NCBI GenBank assembly: GCA_008694505.1
Contig: VZDJ01007749.1
Coordinates: forward strand, 8,578,601 to 8,642,600
Length of the DNA stretch: 64,000 nt
Direction of reading: 5' to 3'
Source of the DNA: Cyanoderma ruficeps
Taxonomy: Eukaryota; Chordata; Aves; Passeriformes; Timaliidae
The notes beneath the pieces were generated by a model. That model was given only the letters and a program-made list of their open reading frames with translations, searched no databases and was not told the DNA's origin. Position 1 is the stretch's first letter; every line of letters begins with the position of its first letter. Of this stretch, positions 63,201 through 64,000 are shown piece after piece. The position numbers and the translations under genes were made by a program.

Positions 63201-64000
63201 CCAGAGCAGAGTTCCTAGTGTGAGACAAATATTCCATTCAGTGTGGAGATGCTACTCTAGTGGCTGCAAAAAAAAAGACACCAAGTTTACAATTGTCCCA
63301 CAAGATCAGAATTGCAAATGCACCTTTAATATTGCAAGAGGGTGAGGGAAGTGGACTCCTTGCAGTCATAAATTTTCTGTATTTTTGCTATAAAGAAAAC
63401 TTTGCACTGTACAAACAAAATGAATGAAACTTTGCAGAGCTCTTATATTTCAACAGGCTTTAAAAAAGAATTAATGAGAAGTCAGAAGACATCTTCTCCC
63501 AGATGAAGTATTATTCTTGTCATTATGGTATAATAAAATTATTTTTTATTGTTTTCTCTTCAGAGGTTCAAGACAGATGATAATTTAGATTTTCTCTAAT
63601 ACTAGTCTGCTAGAAATGCTAGACCGATGATGTACCAATAGATCATGAGATTTATACTATAGTTGTAGCTTAGGACAGTGACATATTTAAGTACTGTGCT
63701 TAATGTTACTGGAAAGTCCAGGTCTAAAATGACTGAATAGAGACCCTGAGAGCAAGTGGGAAAGAAAACATCACCTTTTCCCACCAGGTAACAAAATAGT
63801 TTGAGCTCTAGTTGCCCTGATGTCAAATACAGTACTGTCTTTGAGAAAAAACAGAGTTGAGAACATGTGGCATTTAAAATAAGACTTTTTTGAGACAAAA
63901 ATTTGCAATAGGTCTTTATCATACTGCAGTTTTTCTCTTTCTGGTCCTGCATAGAAGCATTGCAACACCTCGACTTTGTTAACAAACCCCTGTATTGACA
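51259..64000 (+). other. USH2A: Intron, 5' part (at least 12.7 kb)
   Basis: The intron starts GTAAGAACTGG and runs to the end of the window without a recognisable exon; the next one should begin in phase 0 with the E-F region of the open FN3 domain. A 43-bp tandem duplication lies at its start (51318-51403). A GC-rich stretch at about 61180-61490 gives long opposing frames (186 and 163 codons) of no recognisable content. A segment at about 59880-60320 has a mixed composition suggestive of conserved non-coding DNA. No CR1 or LTR is recognised. Confidence 0.8.
51318..51403. repeat. 43-bp tandem duplication (two copies)
   Basis: Copy one (51318-51360) and copy two (51361-51403) both begin GTATATTAAAATCTACCTTA and end in TGGGGTT. 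They differ at two of 43 positions (T to G, G to A), so the duplication is recent. It lies 60 bp after the exon donor. Confidence 0.95.

Larger units (their letters stand above)
1..64000 (+). other. USH2A: USH2A gene body (internal part, 14 exons and 15 introns)
   Basis: The whole window lies inside the usherin gene. Fourteen exons on the + strand, each bounded by AG acceptors and GT donors (one GC), join in frame without a stop over 2710 bp. The encoded protein has the usherin signature of repeated FN3 modules with W-x(n)-PNG motifs and a block of CC doublets. Exon lengths (199, 169, 222, 224, 217, 198, 155, 199, 108, 184, 158, 159, 163, 355) agree with what I recall for human exons 48-61, except for one extra codon in the third and four in the fifth. 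Usherin works in the extracellular space, at the photoreceptor periciliary membrane and at hair-cell ankle links, with ADGRV1 and whirlin as partners. The first exons, the laminin domains, the transmembrane segment and the PDZ-binding tail are all outside the window. Confidence 0.97.

Noticed and set aside
63602..63985. Open frame of 127 codons on the - strand at the window end
   Set aside because: It starts inside the intron, has no recognisable domain and is not matched by splice signals.

Overview
The window is a stretch of a bird genome and lies wholly inside one gene, the usherin gene USH2A, read on the + strand. Bird origin is supported by CR1 retrotransposon fragments, including one ending in the diagnostic ATTCTATG-type tail, by LTR pieces of a kind seen in songbirds and other birds, and by the absence of mammalian Alu or L1 sequence. 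A passerine is plausible but unproven. No other gene, rRNA, tRNA, CRISPR array or operon is visible. Almost all apparent open frames in the window are chance frames in AT-rich introns. Layout: 14 internal coding exons lie at 5350-5548, 13577-13745, 16701-16922, 22127-22350, 24646-24862, 25700-25897, 26480-26634, 28413-28611, 34581-34688, 35233-35416, 36165-36322, 44050-44208, 44855-45017 and 50904-51258. They total 2710 bp and join, by compatible splice phases, into one uninterrupted frame of 903 codons plus one base from a codon begun upstream. From memory of the human gene, they correspond one-to-one to human exons 48-61 (about residues 3124-4022 of about 5200). Neither end of the gene is present: the window opens in an intron and closes in an intron of at least 12.7 kb. 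Protein content: the first five exons carry the cysteine-rich block of usherin (38 cysteines, 13 of the 13 doublets being CC pairs spaced about 12-17 residues in the part measured). This block appears to be inserted inside a fibronectin type III (FN3) domain whose first half is in the first exon and whose second half is in the fifth and sixth. Five complete FN3 domains and the first half of another follow. Usherin is a very large, single-pass extracellular matrix/adhesion protein of the photoreceptor periciliary membrane and the ankle links of hair-cell stereocilia; this window is pure ectodomain. Most notable points: the intron after the third exon has a GC instead of GT donor in the AG|GCAAGT context; several exons begin with GT so that splicing rebuilds a donor-like motif; residues mutated in human Usher syndrome are present at the matching codons; and intron 36323-44049 holds LTR debris and two assembly faults. 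I see no previously undescribed biological system here; the GC-AG intron and the architecture of the cysteine-rich insert are the best leads.
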